DNA of 64,000 nucleotides from Stappia sp. TSB10P1A (GTDB lineage Bacteria; Pseudomonadota; Alphaproteobacteria; Rhizobiales; Stappiaceae): NCBI RefSeq assembly GCF_900185725.1, contig NZ_FYAU01000014.1, positions 186,001 to 250,000 of the forward strand, read 5' to 3'. Shown piece by piece: positions 63,444 to 64,000 of this stretch (position 1 is its first letter; each line of letters starts with the position of its first letter). The notes under the pieces were generated by a model. It saw only the letters and a program-made list of their open reading frames with translations, ran no database searches and was not told where the DNA came from. The position numbers and the translations under genes were made by a program.

Positions 63444-63487
63444 GCATCGGCCGGAAAACCGGAATCGGTTTTCGGACCGCGTGATGC
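63444..63487. repeat. REP-like intergenic palindrome
   Basis: Outer arms GCATC/GATGC flank an inner dyad CCGGAAAACCG-GAAT-CGGTTTTCGG. Palindromes of this type (CCGGAAAACCGG...CGGTTTTCGG) are a recurrent intergenic element in Hyphomicrobiales genomes. It could also terminate the FCD-regulator transcript, which points toward it from the right. Confidence 0.6.
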
Positions 63488-63512
63488 GCACAGCCGCAGT
63501 CGGAAGCCGCTC

Positions 63513-64000
63513 TCAGTCCAGAGCCTTCACCCTTGTCAGCAGCGCGCGCGTCATCCCCATCAGCTTGCGCATCTCCTCGCGTGCCTGCTCCGGCGCGCGC
63601 GCCGCGATCGCGTCCAGCACCTTGGCATGCTGGCCGAGGGCGATCGGGTCGCTGACGCCAGGGTCGGAGGTGATCCGGATCGAGGCCCGCAGCGCGTTCT
63701 CGATGCAGGCGCCGAGGCCCGACAGCAGCGCATTGCCGCTGGCGGTCAGCATCAGCCGGTGGAAGCGGACATCGGCGGCCTGGGTCGCCGGCGTGCGGTT
63801 GCCGTCGGCAAGGCCCATGGCGTCCAGCGCCTCGCGCATCGCCGCGATCTCCTCCTCGCTGGCGTTCTGCGCCGCCAGCGCGGCGGCCTCCGGCTCCACC
63901 ATCTCGCGGATGCTGACCAGTTCGGCCAGCAACTGGCCCTGCGGCACCACCTTCTGCCGCCAGGCCAGCATCTGGTCGTCGAGATAGTTCCAGTCCAGTT
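63513..64000 (-). CDS. GntR-family regulator, FCD (FadR C-terminal) domain; N-terminus outside window
   Basis: The frame is open to the right edge (…LDWNYLDDQMLAWRQ…), so the winged-helix DNA-binding half is missing. The visible 162 residues form the all-helical FCD effector domain: LVSIREMVEPEAAALAA, DVRFHRLMLTASGN with the conserved metal-binding Asp/His, and QHAKVLDAIAARAPEQAREEMRKLM with the second and third His region. The WNYLDDQMLAW piece is typical of regulators of sugar-acid catabolism genes. The target is outside the window. Confidence 0.87.
   Translation of the reverse strand, partial: LDWNYLDDQMLAWRQKVVPQGQLLAELVSIREMVEPEAAALAAQNASEEEIAAMREALDAMGLADGNRTPATQAADVRFHRLMLTASGNALLSGLGACIENALRASIRITSDPGVSDPIALGQHAKVLDAIAARAPEQAREEMRKLMGMTRALLTRVKALD

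Noticed and set aside
1-64000. tRNA, rRNA, CRISPR array, transposase or attachment-site signals
   Set aside because: None was recognised by eye on either strand; the repeats found are short hairpins, linker repeats or domain duplications.

Overview
The window is high-GC bacterial DNA, most likely from an alphaproteobacterium of the Hyphomicrobiales (a Stappia/Labrenzia-like marine rhizobialian would fit). This is inferred from gene content: a UPF0314/DUF2585 protein, paired DUF697 proteins, a DUF2157/GDYXXLXY pair, an NsrR/group III globin unit, and a rhizobial-style intergenic palindrome. No rRNA, tRNA, CRISPR array or insertion sequence was recognised.

Region 1 (1-45,259, all + strand) is the right-hand part of a trans-acyltransferase polyketide synthase / non-ribosomal peptide synthetase cluster. 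It reads: the 3' end of a cyclic-peptide-type ABC exporter gene, a discrete acyltransferase-enoylreductase (AT-ER), a 6,895-residue PKS, a flavin monooxygenase (FMO), and a 6,766-residue PKS-NRPS. Every junction is a 4-base ATGA overlap, so the five genes look like one transcript with coupled translation. No AT domain lies inside either megasynthase; the AT-ER protein must load the modules in trans. The assembly line has 11 ketosynthases and one NRPS module: (1) KS-DH-KR-ACP; (2) KS-DH*-ACP; (3) KS-KR-ACP; (4) KS-[Ser-less ACP]-cMT-ACP; (5) KS-ECH*-ECH-ACP-ACP (beta-branching); (6) KS-DH* // ACP, split between the two proteins with the FMO gene in between; (7) KS-DH-KR-ACP; (8) KS-DH-ACP; (9) KS-DH-ACP; (10) KS-KR-ACP; (11) KS0-ACP; (12) C-A-PCP-TE (asterisk = degenerate). 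The predicted product is a methylated, beta-branched polyketide, possibly with an oxygen inserted into its chain, ending in one amino acid (perhaps a basic one) and released by the terminal thioesterase. The loading module and the HMG-CoA-synthase-type cassette are not in the window and are expected upstream.

Region 2 (45.4-50.4 kb) starts the housekeeping flank: an SPFH/band-7 protein, a membrane-anchored LivK-type binding protein and a tiny membrane protein (+), then, convergently, a ParA ATPase with two DUF697 membrane proteins (-). Two hairpins sharing a 27-base repeat separate them.

Region 3 (50.5-56.5 kb) holds a glycosyltransferase/beta-propeller fusion (+), a second glycosyltransferase and a DUF2585 membrane protein (-), peptide release factor 3 (prfC, +) with a clear terminator, and a NUDIX hydrolase (+).

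Region 4 (56.5-64 kb) holds a PiT-family phosphate transporter, a DUF2157-GDYXXLXY membrane pair, an NsrR-like Rrf2 regulator with a candidate operator followed by a group III truncated globin and two small membrane proteins (a likely nitric-oxide response unit), then on the minus strand an ABC-F ATPase (Uup type) and the 3' part of a GntR/FCD regulator that runs off the window.
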